Source: Paraglaciecola sp. 20A4
Lineage (GTDB): Bacteria > Pseudomonadota > Gammaproteobacteria > Enterobacterales > Alteromonadaceae
DNA length: 64,000 bases
Direction of reading: 5' to 3'
Assembly: GCF_011378905.1 (NCBI RefSeq)
Contig: NZ_WTPY01000017.1
Location: 1-64,000, forward strand
Shown: one piece after another, positions 35,861-44,554 of the stretch
How the letters are laid out: each line of letters opens with the position of its first letter
Position numbering within the stretch: position 1 is the first letter of the stretch
The notes under the pieces: model-generated
The model's database searches: none
Seen by the model: the letters and a program-made list of their open reading frames with translations, nothing else
What the model was told of the DNA's origin: nothing
Translations under genes and position numbers: made by a program

Positions 35861-36091
35861 TCAGCTTTTAAAAAAGTCATCACCTTGTTGGCTCAACATA
35901 GCCTCAATATCTTCTATATCAGGTAATTGTGACGTTTCAGCATCTTTTGACGATCCGCTTGGTATCGCTTTTTGTTCATCAGCCCACTCACCTAGATCGA
36001 TAAGTTGACAATTTTTGCTGCAAAATGGCCGATACGGACTACTTTCAGCCCATTCAACACGCTTCTTACATGAAGGACAATCTACTTCCAC
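35861..36091 (-). CDS. yacG: YacG, zinc-binding DNA gyrase inhibitor
   Basis: GTG start at 36091 with GAGGAG six bases upstream, giving 76 residues; a longer frame from an ATG at 36154 would run into zapD and is not needed. The zinc knuckle is complete: CPSC near 5-8, and C-x3-C in PFCSKNC, followed by the family signature [11 protein letters not shown]. YacG binds GyrB and inhibits supercoiling. It is last in the pil-coaE-zapD-yacG group. Confidence 0.9.
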   Translation of the reverse strand: MEVDCPSCKKRVEWAESSPYRPFCSKNCQLIDLGEWADEQKAIPSGSSKDAETSQLPDIEDIEAMLSQQGDDFFKS

Positions 36092-36119
36092 CACGTGCTC
36101 CTCTTTTAAATTTCTATTA

Positions 36120-36872
36120 CTAACAACGTGCCAGTTTACACACGACATGTTCATCTACAGCGGTACCACCATTTACATTGGGAGTGAACAACATAAAACG
36201 TATTGCATAACGGTATTTATTACCGCTTAACATTGGATAATACCCTTGGTCTGTCGCGCTTATAACCCGAATTAACTCATTTTTATCGTCTGCAATGCCT
36301 TGATAAAATCCTTTAGCTGCTTCCATTGTGCTAAATCTGCCTCGTTCCCGCAAAAACGCCAAAATAATTTGCAAACCACGGTCAATCAAATCGATTTCTG
36401 ACATCCAGCCTTTAATATCGCTTTGACGTCGCTCATGGGGTTGTTGCAACCAATAATGTAAGCTGGGTAAATCAAAGCTACAAGTCCCACCTGGAATAGA
36501 AAATCGCTGACGGATCGCCGCCAAAAAACGGTCATCTTTTAGATCAGAACCAAATTTTTTGGCACCTTTAAACTCTTCCCGCAAACGTAAAATCTGCTGC
36601 AATGCGGATTGTAATGCGTCATTATCTATATTGGGATGTTGTGACCACAAAACCAAGTTTTTCTCATGGGCCTCTAAGTCTTTTAATACATCAGTTCGTA
36701 GATCCAGACGCTCAAGTAAATCTAACAGAGTGAATAAAGACGATAGAAAATGAATGTATTGCCAACTCTCAGTTGCATGCTTCACTTGGTTTAATTGTTG
36801 AAAAAGTTGCTCAAGACGCAGATAAGTTCTGACTTTTTCGTTGAGCGGAAATTCATAAATTGCTTGGGGCAT
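36120..36872 (-). CDS. zapD: ZapD, FtsZ-bundling cell division protein
   Basis: 250 residues, the family length. Typical N-terminus [20 protein letters not shown] and the core stretches [39 protein letters not shown] and [14 protein letters not shown] identify DUF1342/ZapD. It crosslinks FtsZ filaments at the division ring. It lies between coaE and yacG as in most gammaproteobacteria. Confidence 0.93.
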   Translation of the reverse strand: MPQAIYEFPLNEKVRTYLRLEQLFQQLNQVKHATESWQYIHFLSSLFTLLDLLERLDLRTDVLKDLEAHEKNLVLWSQHPNIDNDALQSALQQILRLREEFKGAKKFGSDLKDDRFLAAIRQRFSIPGGTCSFDLPSLHYWLQQPHERRQSDIKGWMSEIDLIDRGLQIILAFLRERGRFSTMEAAKGFYQGIADDKNELIRVISATDQGYYPMLSGNKYRYAIRFMLFTPNVNGGTAVDEHVVCKLARC

Positions 36873-37014
36873 TACTCTCTCAAAGTTGTGTGAAAAGTTG
36901 GTAAGAAAAAAAGCACAAACAATTAGACAGCAAAAAACACAAATTGTTTACCATTAGATTAGATTTATTACATCGAGACAGCTAAAAAACGTCATTAATA
37001 ACGTTAAATCAAGA

Positions 37015-37623
37015 TTAGCCGAGAGCGGCCGCATACCCAAGATAACAATGATGTAGGTGAGTAACTTGCTCCATCAGTGCACTTTCGTTGCCACTATTAT
37101 CTATCACGTCATCAGCAACCTCAAGTCGTTGTTCTCGACTCGCTTGGGCCGCCATAATAGATCGAATTAATGTTTCATCGGCATTATCCCGCGCCATACT
37201 GCGAGCTAATTGCGTCTCTTCTGGTACATCTACAATCAGAACACGATCAACGTTTTTGTAACTGCCGTTCTCAATAAGTAACGGCACACTGAGTATGCAA
37301 TACTCTGATGTAGCAGCGATAGTTTGGCGCAGCGTTTCTTGTCGTATAAGCGGATGCAATAAATTGTTTAACCATTCTTTAGCCTGTTCGTCACTAAAGA
37401 TAATCTGTCTTAAAGCGCGTCTATTAAGGCAGGCATCTTTATCTAATATATCAGGCCCGAACTTTTCTACGATCGCGCCCAAGCCGCCGCTCCTTGGTGT
37501 AACCACATCTCTGGCAACCACGTCAGCATCAATAATATCAACATTTAACTTGGCAAACGCGTTAGTTACGGTCGTTTTTCCGCTGCCAATCCCGCCACTT
37601 ACACCTACAACGTACTTACTCAT
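37015..37623 (-). CDS. coaE: Dephospho-CoA kinase
   Basis: 202 residues. P-loop GGIGSGKTT at 10-18, substrate stretch DIIDADVVARDVV (32-44), the lid region HPLIRQETLRQ and the DRVLIVDVPEETQLARSM strand. It phosphorylates dephospho-CoA at the 3' hydroxyl, the last step of coenzyme A synthesis. It is 12 bases after pilD and followed by zapD. Confidence 0.95.
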   Translation of the reverse strand: MSKYVVGVSGGIGSGKTTVTNAFAKLNVDIIDADVVARDVVTPRSGGLGAIVEKFGPDILDKDACLNRRALRQIIFSDEQAKEWLNNLLHPLIRQETLRQTIAATSEYCILSVPLLIENGSYKNVDRVLIVDVPEETQLARSMARDNADETLIRSIMAAQASREQRLEVADDVIDNSGNESALMEQVTHLHHCYLGYAAALG

Positions 37624-37635
37624 AATAGTTACTCA

Positions 37636-38508
37636 TCATCTCACCCACTGCCAATATTGTGCCGCAATCCAATCCCCGTATAACAACGTCAACCAGCCTG
37701 CGATGGCTAAATAAGGACCAAACGGTATCGCCTGTCCCTTATCTTTACCTTGCAGGGTTAAAATACTGATGCCGATTATCGCGCCTACTAATGAGGACAA
37801 CAGGATTACTATAGGTAGATATTGCCAACCTATCCACGCGCCGAGCGCCGCCAGTAATTTAAAATCGCCATAACCCATTCCTTCTTTACCGGTTAATAGT
37901 TTAAAGACCCAATAGACCGACCATAGACTTAAGTATCCTGCCGATGCCCCTATAATTGAGTCGATACTGGTAACGGATGGATTAACAATACTAAATAATA
38001 ACCCCATCCACAGTAGAGGCAGCGTTAACTGGTCCGGCAATAACATGCTATCAATGTCGATAAAAATCAGCGCTATCAACAACCATGTTAGTAATACCCC
38101 AGCTAATGCTGATATCGAATAACCGAAATGCCAAGCAATCCAAACTGAACACAACGCAGTAAATAGCTCGACGAAAGGGTAACGAATAGAAATACGATTA
38201 TGACAATGGCTGCATTTCCCGCGCAGTATCAGCCAGCTTATAACAGGGATATTTTCCCACGCACGAATTTTATGCTGACATTTAGGACAAGTTGAATCCG
38301 GTTTCACTAAATTGAACGGGTCAGTTTGGGTATTTTGTTCATCAGTATTGAAATGGGCTTGAAAATCAGCCTTCCAACTGCGTTCCATCATGACGGGTAA
38401 GCGGTAAATAACCACGTTAAGAAAACTACCAATCATTAAGCTGACGATAAAAACGAAACTGAGAAAAAATGCTGGGGAGTCAGCCATTAGCTGAAGAGTT
38501 GCGTCCAT
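37636..38508 (-). CDS. pilD: PilD, prepilin peptidase and N-methyltransferase
   Basis: 290 residues, inner membrane. The N-terminal methylase domain holds a zinc tetracysteine site, Cys74/Cys77 and Cys99/Cys102 (CPKC ... CSHC). The C-terminal aspartyl peptidase domain has the catalytic Asp region IFIDIDSMLLPD (D151-D159) and GMGYGDFK, the GxGD motif (Asp215). About seven to eight membrane spans. It cleaves leader peptides of type IV pilins and type II secretion pseudopilins and methylates the new N-terminus. PilA in this window is an expected substrate. Confidence 0.95.
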   Translation of the reverse strand: MDATLQLMADSPAFFLSFVFIVSLMIGSFLNVVIYRLPVMMERSWKADFQAHFNTDEQNTQTDPFNLVKPDSTCPKCQHKIRAWENIPVISWLILRGKCSHCHNRISIRYPFVELFTALCSVWIAWHFGYSISALAGVLLTWLLIALIFIDIDSMLLPDQLTLPLLWMGLLFSIVNPSVTSIDSIIGASAGYLSLWSVYWVFKLLTGKEGMGYGDFKLLAALGAWIGWQYLPIVILLSSLVGAIIGISILTLQGKDKGQAIPFGPYLAIAGWLTLLYGDWIAAQYWQWVR

Positions 38509-38613
38509 TACAAAAAGCTTTTATCGGCGATTAAAGGTCGCTAGCTTGCCAGAAAAATCCAACCGAAACTAGGCCTTGAAGAGCATTCGCGGCACACAAT
38601 TTTAGCATTGAAT

Positions 38614-39819
38614 TTATACTACATTGCCCATTTCAAAGATAGGCAAATACATCGCCACGATTAAGCCACCAATAACCACGCCGAGTACAGCCATGATCAT
38701 GGGCTCCAGTAAGCTGGTCAGCCCATCAACCATATCATCCACCTCTGCCTCGTAAATAGTGGCGATCTTACTGAGCATATCATCAACCGCACCCGCTTCT
38801 TCCCCAATGGCCACCATTTGCGTCACCATATCGGGAAACACCGCCGTTGCCCGCATCGCCGTATTCATTTGCGTACCACCGGCAACCTCTTTCTTAACGA
38901 ATAAAATCGCGTCGCGAAAGACTGCATTACCCGAGGCGCCCGCAGCAGAATCTAATGCCCCAATTAGCGGCACCCCGGCTGCAAAGGTCGTAGCAAGGGT
39001 ACGACTAAATCTGGCCACCGCGGCTTTTTTTAAGATCAAACCGATTACAGGAATTTTAAGTAACTTAGCATCTAGGCTATCTCTTAAGCGTTTCGATTTT
39101 TTATAGCACTTGCTAAAGACGATACTAGCAACCACCAAACCAACAGCAAGAAACAAACCGTAATCTTGTAAAAAACGTGATATACCCAGCACAAACTGAG
39201 TAAAGGCCGGTAATTCAGCGCCAAAACTACTAAAAATTTCTTCAAACTGGGGGACCACAAAAATTAACAATATTGTCGTCACAATAAAAGCGACCACGAT
39301 GACCGCCACGGGATAAAACATGGCTTTTTTAATTTTCGATTTCAGGGCTTCCGCTTTTTCTTTGTAAGTAGCAATGCGCTCGTAAATGGTTTCAAGTGCA
39401 CCGGATTGCTCTCCGGTCGCCACCAAATCACAATACAGGTCATCAAATTGAGCAGGATGCTTGCGCAGCGCCACCGACAGCGGATTACCCGCTTTGACTT
39501 CATTGCCAATTTCACCCAACATTTTACGAATATTAGGATTGTTATGGCCGCCGGCGATCATGTCTATGGTTTGGATTAGCGTGACGCCAGCACTTAGCAT
39601 AGTGGCGATTTGCCGGGAGATAATACTGATATCAACCGCTTTTATTTTTTGTCCACCGAATAACGGTTTAGGCAGTTTTTTAACTTTTTTAGCCGATACG
39701 CCCTGGCGACGTAACAGGTTTTTGGCCTCTAATACCGATACCGCACTGATCTCCCCTTTAACGGTTTGACCTTTACGATTTGCTCCGCTCCATACAAATG
39801 TAGTGGTGGCTTTAGGCAT
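38614..39819 (-). CDS. pilC: PilC, type IV pilus inner membrane platform
   Basis: Start at the ATG at 39819 (AAGAGA upstream; MPKATTTFVWSGANRKGQ is the family N-terminus); 401 residues. Two T2SF domains (about 65-190 and 270-395) and three membrane spans (about 170-190, 215-240, 372-395). Recognisable: ISRQIATMLSAGVTLIQTID, RKHPAQFDDLYCDLVATGEQSG and MVTQMVAIGEEAGAVDDML. It binds the motor ATPases and transmits their motion to pilin. pilB would be expected between pilA and pilC but is absent; a terminator stands there instead. Confidence 0.95.
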   Translation of the reverse strand: MPKATTTFVWSGANRKGQTVKGEISAVSVLEAKNLLRRQGVSAKKVKKLPKPLFGGQKIKAVDISIISRQIATMLSAGVTLIQTIDMIAGGHNNPNIRKMLGEIGNEVKAGNPLSVALRKHPAQFDDLYCDLVATGEQSGALETIYERIATYKEKAEALKSKIKKAMFYPVAVIVVAFIVTTILLIFVVPQFEEIFSSFGAELPAFTQFVLGISRFLQDYGLFLAVGLVVASIVFSKCYKKSKRLRDSLDAKLLKIPVIGLILKKAAVARFSRTLATTFAAGVPLIGALDSAAGASGNAVFRDAILFVKKEVAGGTQMNTAMRATAVFPDMVTQMVAIGEEAGAVDDMLSKIATIYEAEVDDMVDGLTSLLEPMIMAVLGVVIGGLIVAMYLPIFEMGNVV

Positions 39820-39836
39820 AAGTGGTTGTCTCTTAA

Positions 39837-39865
39837 ATAAAAAAGCCCAACGTGAACAGCTGGGC
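39837..39865 (-). terminator. Terminator between pilA and pilC
   Basis: Seven-bp stem (GCCCAGC / GTTGGGC with one wobble) with a 7-base loop, followed on the minus strand by TTTTTTATT. It lies 23 bases after the pilA stop and directly ahead of pilC, so pilA would be made as a short abundant mRNA with readthrough into pilC. Confidence 0.8.
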
Positions 39866-39887
39866 AATATTTGGCTTAGCTAGCCTA

Positions 39888-40334
39888 TTAACACAAGTTA
39901 GCTGCGGTACAACCGCCTGATGTGGCCCAATTCACAGAGCCATTAGCTACCGTGCCGGTTAATACATAGGTTTCGTCCGCTGTCACACCAGATTGCACAT
40001 CTGCATTTGGCGTGACCGTAACAACATAACCTGCAGCTTCAGTACCAGAAATAACAACCGTATTGACTAACGCACCTGCTGCCCAACCAGCCTGATCGGC
40101 AATATCATCACAGTTAGCGGGGATACCCGTTTGTACGCATATCTCAACCGCGGTTTTCGCAGGACCCGCAGCCGAGACGACTTCACTAAAACCCGCTTTT
40201 GCGGTGTAAGTTTGATATGCAGGCAAGGCAATCATGGCCAAAATACCGATAATGGCAACCACAATCATTAATTCTATTAGAGTAAATCCACTTTGTTTTG
40301 CTGTCGTTGCTGTATTCGTATCAGTTGTGTTCAT
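39888..40334 (-). CDS. pilA: Major type IV pilin PilA
   Basis: 148 residues. A 16-residue leader ends in Gly16; cleavage before Phe17 yields mature [20 protein letters not shown], the class IVa N-terminus with Glu5 needed for assembly. The globular domain has four cysteines: [11 protein letters not shown] in the middle and GGC...LC at the very C-terminus, the last pair being the usual D-region disulfide. It forms the pilus fibre for attachment, twitching and DNA uptake. It is first of the local pil group, behind its own sigma-70 promoter. Confidence 0.95.
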   Translation of the reverse strand: MNTTDTNTATTAKQSGFTLIELMIVVAIIGILAMIALPAYQTYTAKAGFSEVVSAAGPAKTAVEICVQTGIPANCDDIADQAGWAAGALVNTVVISGTEAAGYVVTVTPNADVQSGVTADETYVLTGTVANGSVNWATSGGCTAANLC

Positions 40335-40423
40335 GAAGTCTCTCCTGCACTTGTGCGGTGCATGTTTTGTTAAGTGACGCCCTGTTACGAATATGTAACA
40401 AGGCGTGTTGCTAATTCCAATTC

Positions 40424-40451
40424 AGTATAGAACGTCCCGACCAACTGACAA
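40424..40451 (-). promoter_or_regulatory. Sigma-70 promoter of pilA
   Basis: On the minus strand TTGTCA (-35, 40446-40451) and TATACT (-10, 40424-40429) are separated by 16 bases, about 90 bases before the pilA ATG. Between promoter and gene a hairpin-forming repeat (TGTTAC..GTAACA) lies in the untranslated leader. No sigma-54 site was seen. Confidence 0.6.
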
Positions 40452-40542
40452 GTATGCGGGGCTATACCTAGGTGTATGGAACTACCAACTTAACATTTTA
40501 AGCCAGAAGAGCGCATTGAGATAACGACGAAAAGAAGAATAG

Positions 40543-41391
40543 CTAGCTAACGACTCTTAGCGATAAATCAATAGCTTGCACATGTTTTGTGAGGGCTCCA
40601 CTGGAGATATAATCAACCCCAACTTGCGCCAACTCGGCGATACGTTCTTTGGTAATATTGCCTGACACTTCTAATTTGCTGGCGCCGTTTGTTAACGTTA
40701 CGGCGTTACGAGTATCTTCTAAGGAGAAGTTATCTAACATTATAATATCTGCTTGTGCGTCTAGAGCTTGTTGAAGCTCATCCAGGTTTTCTACTTCCAC
40801 TTCAACTGGAATATCAGGATGCATCTCACGCGCTTTATTGATGGCATTGGCGATAGAGCCACACGCTAAGATATGGTTTTCTTTGATAAGATAGGCATCA
40901 AACAGGCCGATACGATGATTTTTGCCGCCACCACACGTCACTGCATATTTTTGCGCTAGTCGTAATCCAGGTAAGGTTTTGCGCGTATCTAGCAACTTAG
41001 TTTTACTGGTGCCTAAGGCTTGCACATAATCAGCCACGACGGTGGCAGTGCCCGATAAGGTTTGCAAAAAGTTTAACGCGGTTCGTTCAGCGGTTAAAAT
41101 TACTCTAGCGTTACCAGATATCTGGCATAAAACGGTATCTGCTTTAACGTGCTGGGCATCTTCGACGTACCACTTAATATCGGTCGTTTCATCAAGATAC
41201 AAAAAAGTTGCATTCACCCATTCTTTACCGGCGATAACACAATCTTCGCGGGTGATTATATTCACGGTTATATGTTGAGATTCAGGAATAAGATTAGCCG
41301 TAATATCGCCCATTGAGCAGTCTGGACCGCCTAAATCTTCCAGTAATGCAGTTTTAACCGCTTCTTGAATTGCTTGTTGTAACATGTTCAC
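40543..41391 (-). CDS. nadC: Quinolinate phosphoribosyltransferase
   Basis: 282 residues. Converts quinolinate and PRPP to nicotinate mononucleotide in de novo NAD synthesis. Family motifs: ERTALNFLQTLSGTATVVAD, DTRKTLPGLRLAQKYAVTCG, GGKNHRIGLFDAYLIKENHI, VEVENLDELQ, IIMLDNFS and VDYISSGALTKHV. Divergent from ampD and near pilA, the standard gammaproteobacterial arrangement. Confidence 0.96.
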   Translation of the reverse strand: MNMLQQAIQEAVKTALLEDLGGPDCSMGDITANLIPESQHITVNIITREDCVIAGKEWVNATFLYLDETTDIKWYVEDAQHVKADTVLCQISGNARVILTAERTALNFLQTLSGTATVVADYVQALGTSKTKLLDTRKTLPGLRLAQKYAVTCGGGKNHRIGLFDAYLIKENHILACGSIANAINKAREMHPDIPVEVEVENLDELQQALDAQADIIMLDNFSLEDTRNAVTLTNGASKLEVSGNITKERIAELAQVGVDYISSGALTKHVQAIDLSLRVVS

Positions 41392-41433
41392 TCTTTATCT
41401 TTATAAATTAGATTTTAGGAAATTAAGAAATAT

Positions 41434-41970
41434 TTATTCGCTACGTAGGATCAGCCTATCCCCTCGTTGGGCGAATTCTACTTGTTTCAATGCACTCATC
41501 CCAAGCAATATCTCATTTCCCATCATGCCCGGGTTCAAGTGAGCGGTAACATTTCGTAAAACGATGCCGCCAATTTGCAGTTCAGCAATAACGGTACGAG
41601 CAACCTGCAGCCGACCGTTGGCCGTTTGTACCCAGGCTCTTATTCCAGGCTTTAGACCTAAACTAGGCCCCAACGCACTGGGAATCGACACGTCGGTTGC
41701 GCCAGTATCAAGCATAAACACCACAGGTTGAGCATTGATTAAGCCACTGGTAACATAATGCCCGTAACGATTTTGTTGCAATTGCACCTCAATCCTTTCA
41801 CCGGTGGTTTGACTGTAGGGTTCAGTATTAGGGTTGAGTTGTTCGGCCAACTGCTTGTGAAATAACAAGGTTAGCAGACCCAATCCCACCCCCCAAGCAA
41901 GTATCAACATCCACTTTCCCATGGCGCTTTGATTCGATTCAGTGGCCGCTGGTGTTTCATCTTTTGACAT
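41434..41970 (-). CDS. Retropepsin-like aspartic protease, TIGR02281 family
   Basis: 178 residues. A membrane anchor at about 20-37 is followed by a single-domain aspartic protease: catalytic Asp88 in FMLDTGATDVSIP, then GIRAWVQTANGRLQVARTVI and EILLGMSALKQVEF, the typical closing segment. It would act as a dimer facing the periplasm. The family is widespread in proteobacteria with no settled role. It ends 42 bases ahead of nadC and is divergent from ampD. Confidence 0.85.
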   Translation of the reverse strand: MSKDETPAATESNQSAMGKWMLILAWGVGLGLLTLLFHKQLAEQLNPNTEPYSQTTGERIEVQLQQNRYGHYVTSGLINAQPVVFMLDTGATDVSIPSALGPSLGLKPGIRAWVQTANGRLQVARTVIAELQIGGIVLRNVTAHLNPGMMGNEILLGMSALKQVEFAQRGDRLILRSE

Positions 41971-42064
41971 ATTCGATTCGACTTTTACTGTGTGACGTTA
42001 AATAATACCAATCTCACTGAGATTTAACAGGGTTGCTGTGTTGCCTTCATCATTACTAAACAAT

Positions 42065-42634
42065 ATGACCGTTGATGCACTAATTGATCAGCATCTAGTT
42101 AACGGTGCTCGTCAAATACTCACGACCCATAAAGATGAACGTCCCGACCCCAGTGATATTTCATTGTTGGTTATACACAATATTTCGTTACCTCCGAATC
42201 AATTTGATAACCGTTATATAGAAGATTTTTTTGTCGGCAAACTAAATGCTGAAGCGCATCCTTACTTTAAAGAGATACATAAAATACGCGTATCGGCCCA
42301 TTGCGTGATCAAACGTGATGGCGAAATAGTTCAATTTGTTCCCTTTGACCAACGCGCTTGGCATGCTGGTAAATCGTGTTTTCAAGGCCGAGCTATCTGC
42401 AATAATTACTCTATTGGCATTGAGTTAGAAGGGGCAGACCATATTCCTTACACACCGGCTCAGTACCGCGTGCTAACTGAACTAAGTAATGCCATTATGT
42501 ATGCTTATCCTAAGATTAGTCTTGGCAGGGTCGTAGGGCATAATGACATTGCTCCAGGGCGTAAAACCGATCCGGGTCTTGCTTTTGATTGGCCGCGCCT
42601 TAGGCAAGGCATACAGCCTAAGAAAAACCTATAA
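42065..42634 (+). CDS. ampD: AmpD, anhydro-muropeptide amidase
   Basis: ATG at 42065 gives 189 residues (E. coli 183); a GTG at 42038 with AGGG upstream is an alternative start. The cytosolic zinc amidase cuts the peptide from 1,6-anhydro-muropeptides during cell-wall recycling. Zinc ligands fit: His38 (VIHNISLPP), His159 (VVGHNDIAPGRKTDPG) and the Asp ten residues on, plus QRAWHAGKS and YSIGIELEG. Loss of AmpD derepresses ampC beta-lactamase where ampR is present. ampE follows. Confidence 0.95.
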   Translation: MTVDALIDQHLVNGARQILTTHKDERPDPSDISLLVIHNISLPPNQFDNRYIEDFFVGKLNAEAHPYFKEIHKIRVSAHCVIKRDGEIVQFVPFDQRAWHAGKSCFQGRAICNNYSIGIELEGADHIPYTPAQYRVLTELSNAIMYAYPKISLGRVVGHNDIAPGRKTDPGLAFDWPRLRQGIQPKKNL

Positions 42635-42662
42635 TAATAACGATAACAATGAGGAATAAAGC

Positions 42663-43475
42663 ATGACATTAATCAGTTTATTACTGGTGCTGTTCGTGGA
42701 GCGTGTCACAACTAAGTCTCGTTACTGGCAAGCTGACTTTTACAGCGCTAAATACCTAGACAGATGGCAGAACCGCGATTGGTTGTCAGGCGAAACATCG
42801 CTCCTGTTGTTAGTCATTATTATTGCGTTGCCTTCTTTACTTATCTTTTGCGCACTCACATTCGCGGTCGGACAAATTATCGCTTTTATAATCAGTACCG
42901 CCATACTTATGGTCTGTGTTGGTTGCCCCAGCGTTCGAGCTACCTATAAATGTTATTTACAAGCCGCAAACCGTGGTGACATGGAGGCCTGTAACCTTTA
43001 CGCCGACCAAATCATTGAAAATAATCAAAATCCTGGGACTTTTGGGCAAAACTTAGTCTGGCAGAATTATCGCCATTATGCCGCCGTTGCACTATTTTTT
43101 GTAATTTTGGGGGCTCCGGGGGCTGTTTTATACGTATTAGCGCGAGCTGCCGAATCACGTATAGGCCATGAAAATAATACAGTAAACAAGATTATGTATT
43201 TCTTAGATTGGCTACCAGTACGTATCACAGCATTAGGCTTCTTGTTGGTTGGTCACTTTTCACATGCACTGCCTATTTGGCTAGGCCACTTTTTGACGCC
43301 CAAAATTCCGGCGAAAAAACTACTCATAGATGTTTCAAGAGCGGCTGAAGATGTCGAGCCAGATGAACACAATTGTACTGAAGAGCCATGCACGTTGGTT
43401 CGCTTAGCTAAGCGCAATATTCTTTTTCTAATGGCTGTTATTTCAGGATTAACCTTAGTGGGTTGGCTTAACTAA
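42663..43475 (+). CDS. ampE: AmpE, inner membrane protein
   Basis: 270 residues with four to five membrane spans (about 1-10, 44-68, 70-88, 140-160, 190-215, 250-268). The family N-terminus ISLLLVLFVERVTTKSRYWQ and the conserved RIGHENNTVNKIMYFLDWLP R/x loop identify AmpE, related to CobD/CbiB proteins. Long described as a sensor of beta-lactam stress; the biochemical function is still uncertain. 28 bases after ampD. Confidence 0.9.
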   Translation: MTLISLLLVLFVERVTTKSRYWQADFYSAKYLDRWQNRDWLSGETSLLLLVIIIALPSLLIFCALTFAVGQIIAFIISTAILMVCVGCPSVRATYKCYLQAANRGDMEACNLYADQIIENNQNPGTFGQNLVWQNYRHYAAVALFFVILGAPGAVLYVLARAAESRIGHENNTVNKIMYFLDWLPVRITALGFLLVGHFSHALPIWLGHFLTPKIPAKKLLIDVSRAAEDVEPDEHNCTEEPCTLVRLAKRNILFLMAVISGLTLVGWLN

Positions 43476-43491
43476 CACCTCAGACCAGTCG

Positions 43492-43524
43492 ACCCAAATC
43501 CGCTAAATCTCCCGCGATTTGGGT
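43492..43524 (+). terminator. Terminator after ampE
   Basis: A 9-bp stem (ACCCAAATC / GATTTGGGT) with a 15-base loop; a T-run (TTTTT) comes only 13 bases later, so efficiency may be moderate. Confidence 0.6.
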
Positions 43525-43612
43525 TGTCTACTCGCTTTTTATTACTATATTTAACACGCTTTATACAAATAGACATTTACCCAATTGCAATACTGCTCTA
43601 AGCTATTGGGCT

Positions 43613-43629
43613 AATTGGTCTTACCAATT
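43613..43629 (+). promoter_or_regulatory. PdhR operator
   Basis: A perfect palindrome AATTGGT, CTT, ACCAATT, matching the PdhR consensus, 63 bases ahead of the pdhR start. PdhR released by pyruvate would derepress pdhR-aceEF-lpdA from here. Confidence 0.88.
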
Positions 43630-43691
43630 GTCCAATTTGTGTGTTTTGCTTTCAAACATACGGTTTTAGAAGACAGGAGTGGTTACACGAC

Positions 43692-44447
43692 ATGCAGCAT
43701 GTTCGTACAAAAAAATTGTCCGATGAAATAATGGAGCGTATTGAATCCATGTTGATAGACGGCACTTTTCTTTCTGGACAAAAAATGCCGTCAGAGCGTG
43801 AATTAGCGCTCAAATTTGCCGTGTCTCGCCCTTCCGTCAGAGAAGCCATTCAAAAACTGGAAGCCAAAGGATTAGTTGAGCGCAAGCAAGGCGGCGGAAC
43901 ATTTGTAAAACGCCGGATGAATACCTTGGTCACTGACCCGTTGATGGCCTTATTAACCACTCGGCCTGAAACCCAATTTGATTTACTGGAATTTCGTCAT
44001 GCACTCGAGGGAATGGCAGCTTATTACGCTGCGCTAAGAGGACAGCAGAGTGATTACGACGCTCTGCAAGACGCACTGTCAAATTTACCCAGTGCTACGC
44101 AGAAAAGTGATCACAATCGAGAAGCTGAGGCGCTGGTTGAATTTTATCTAACGATGGCTGTCGCAGCACATAACGTGGTTTTACTACATGTTATGCGCAG
44201 CTTTCAAGCGCTACTGAAAGATAATATTCACCGAAACTTAGTTTTTCTAGCTGCTTACCCAGATGCACAGCATATGATTAATTCGCAGCGTAAAAATATT
44301 GTACAAGCAATTATCAAACGCGATCCTAAATTGGCTCGTGATGCGAGTAACGAACACCTTGCATACATAGAGAAGACTTTATTAGACATAAATCGTCAAG
44401 ACATGCGTATGCAAAGAGCGTTACGCAGAATAGAAGTAAAAGAGTAA
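43692..44447 (+). CDS. pdhR: PdhR, pyruvate-responsive repressor (GntR/FadR family)
   Basis: Start at the ATG at 43692 (AGGAG upstream), 251 residues (E. coli 254). GntR winged helix at about 7-75 (FLSGQKMPSERELALKFAVS, then RPSVREAIQKLEAKGLVERK) and an all-helical FCD ligand-binding domain (95-240). It represses the pyruvate dehydrogenase operon until pyruvate binds. A perfect operator lies upstream and aceE follows after 107 bases. Confidence 0.95.
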   Translation: MQHVRTKKLSDEIMERIESMLIDGTFLSGQKMPSERELALKFAVSRPSVREAIQKLEAKGLVERKQGGGTFVKRRMNTLVTDPLMALLTTRPETQFDLLEFRHALEGMAAYYAALRGQQSDYDALQDALSNLPSATQKSDHNREAEALVEFYLTMAVAAHNVVLLHVMRSFQALLKDNIHRNLVFLAAYPDAQHMINSQRKNIVQAIIKRDPKLARDASNEHLAYIEKTLLDINRQDMRMQRALRRIEVKE

Positions 44448-44554
44448 TCGTTTTAAGTAAACAATGAATCGCTTTTTATTTCAGTTAACCTAATGATTGT
44501 ACGACTGAAGTTAAGAGTAAATTTAATAAACAACTTTAAATATAGGAGAGCACC

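Noticed and set aside
35861-36154. Longer YacG beginning with an ATG at 36154
   Set aside because: It would overlap zapD by 35 bases and add residues absent from the family; the GTG at 36091 has a strong ribosome site.
40335-40542. Sigma-54 promoter for pilA
   Set aside because: No GG-N10-GC element was found; a sigma-70 promoter is visible instead.
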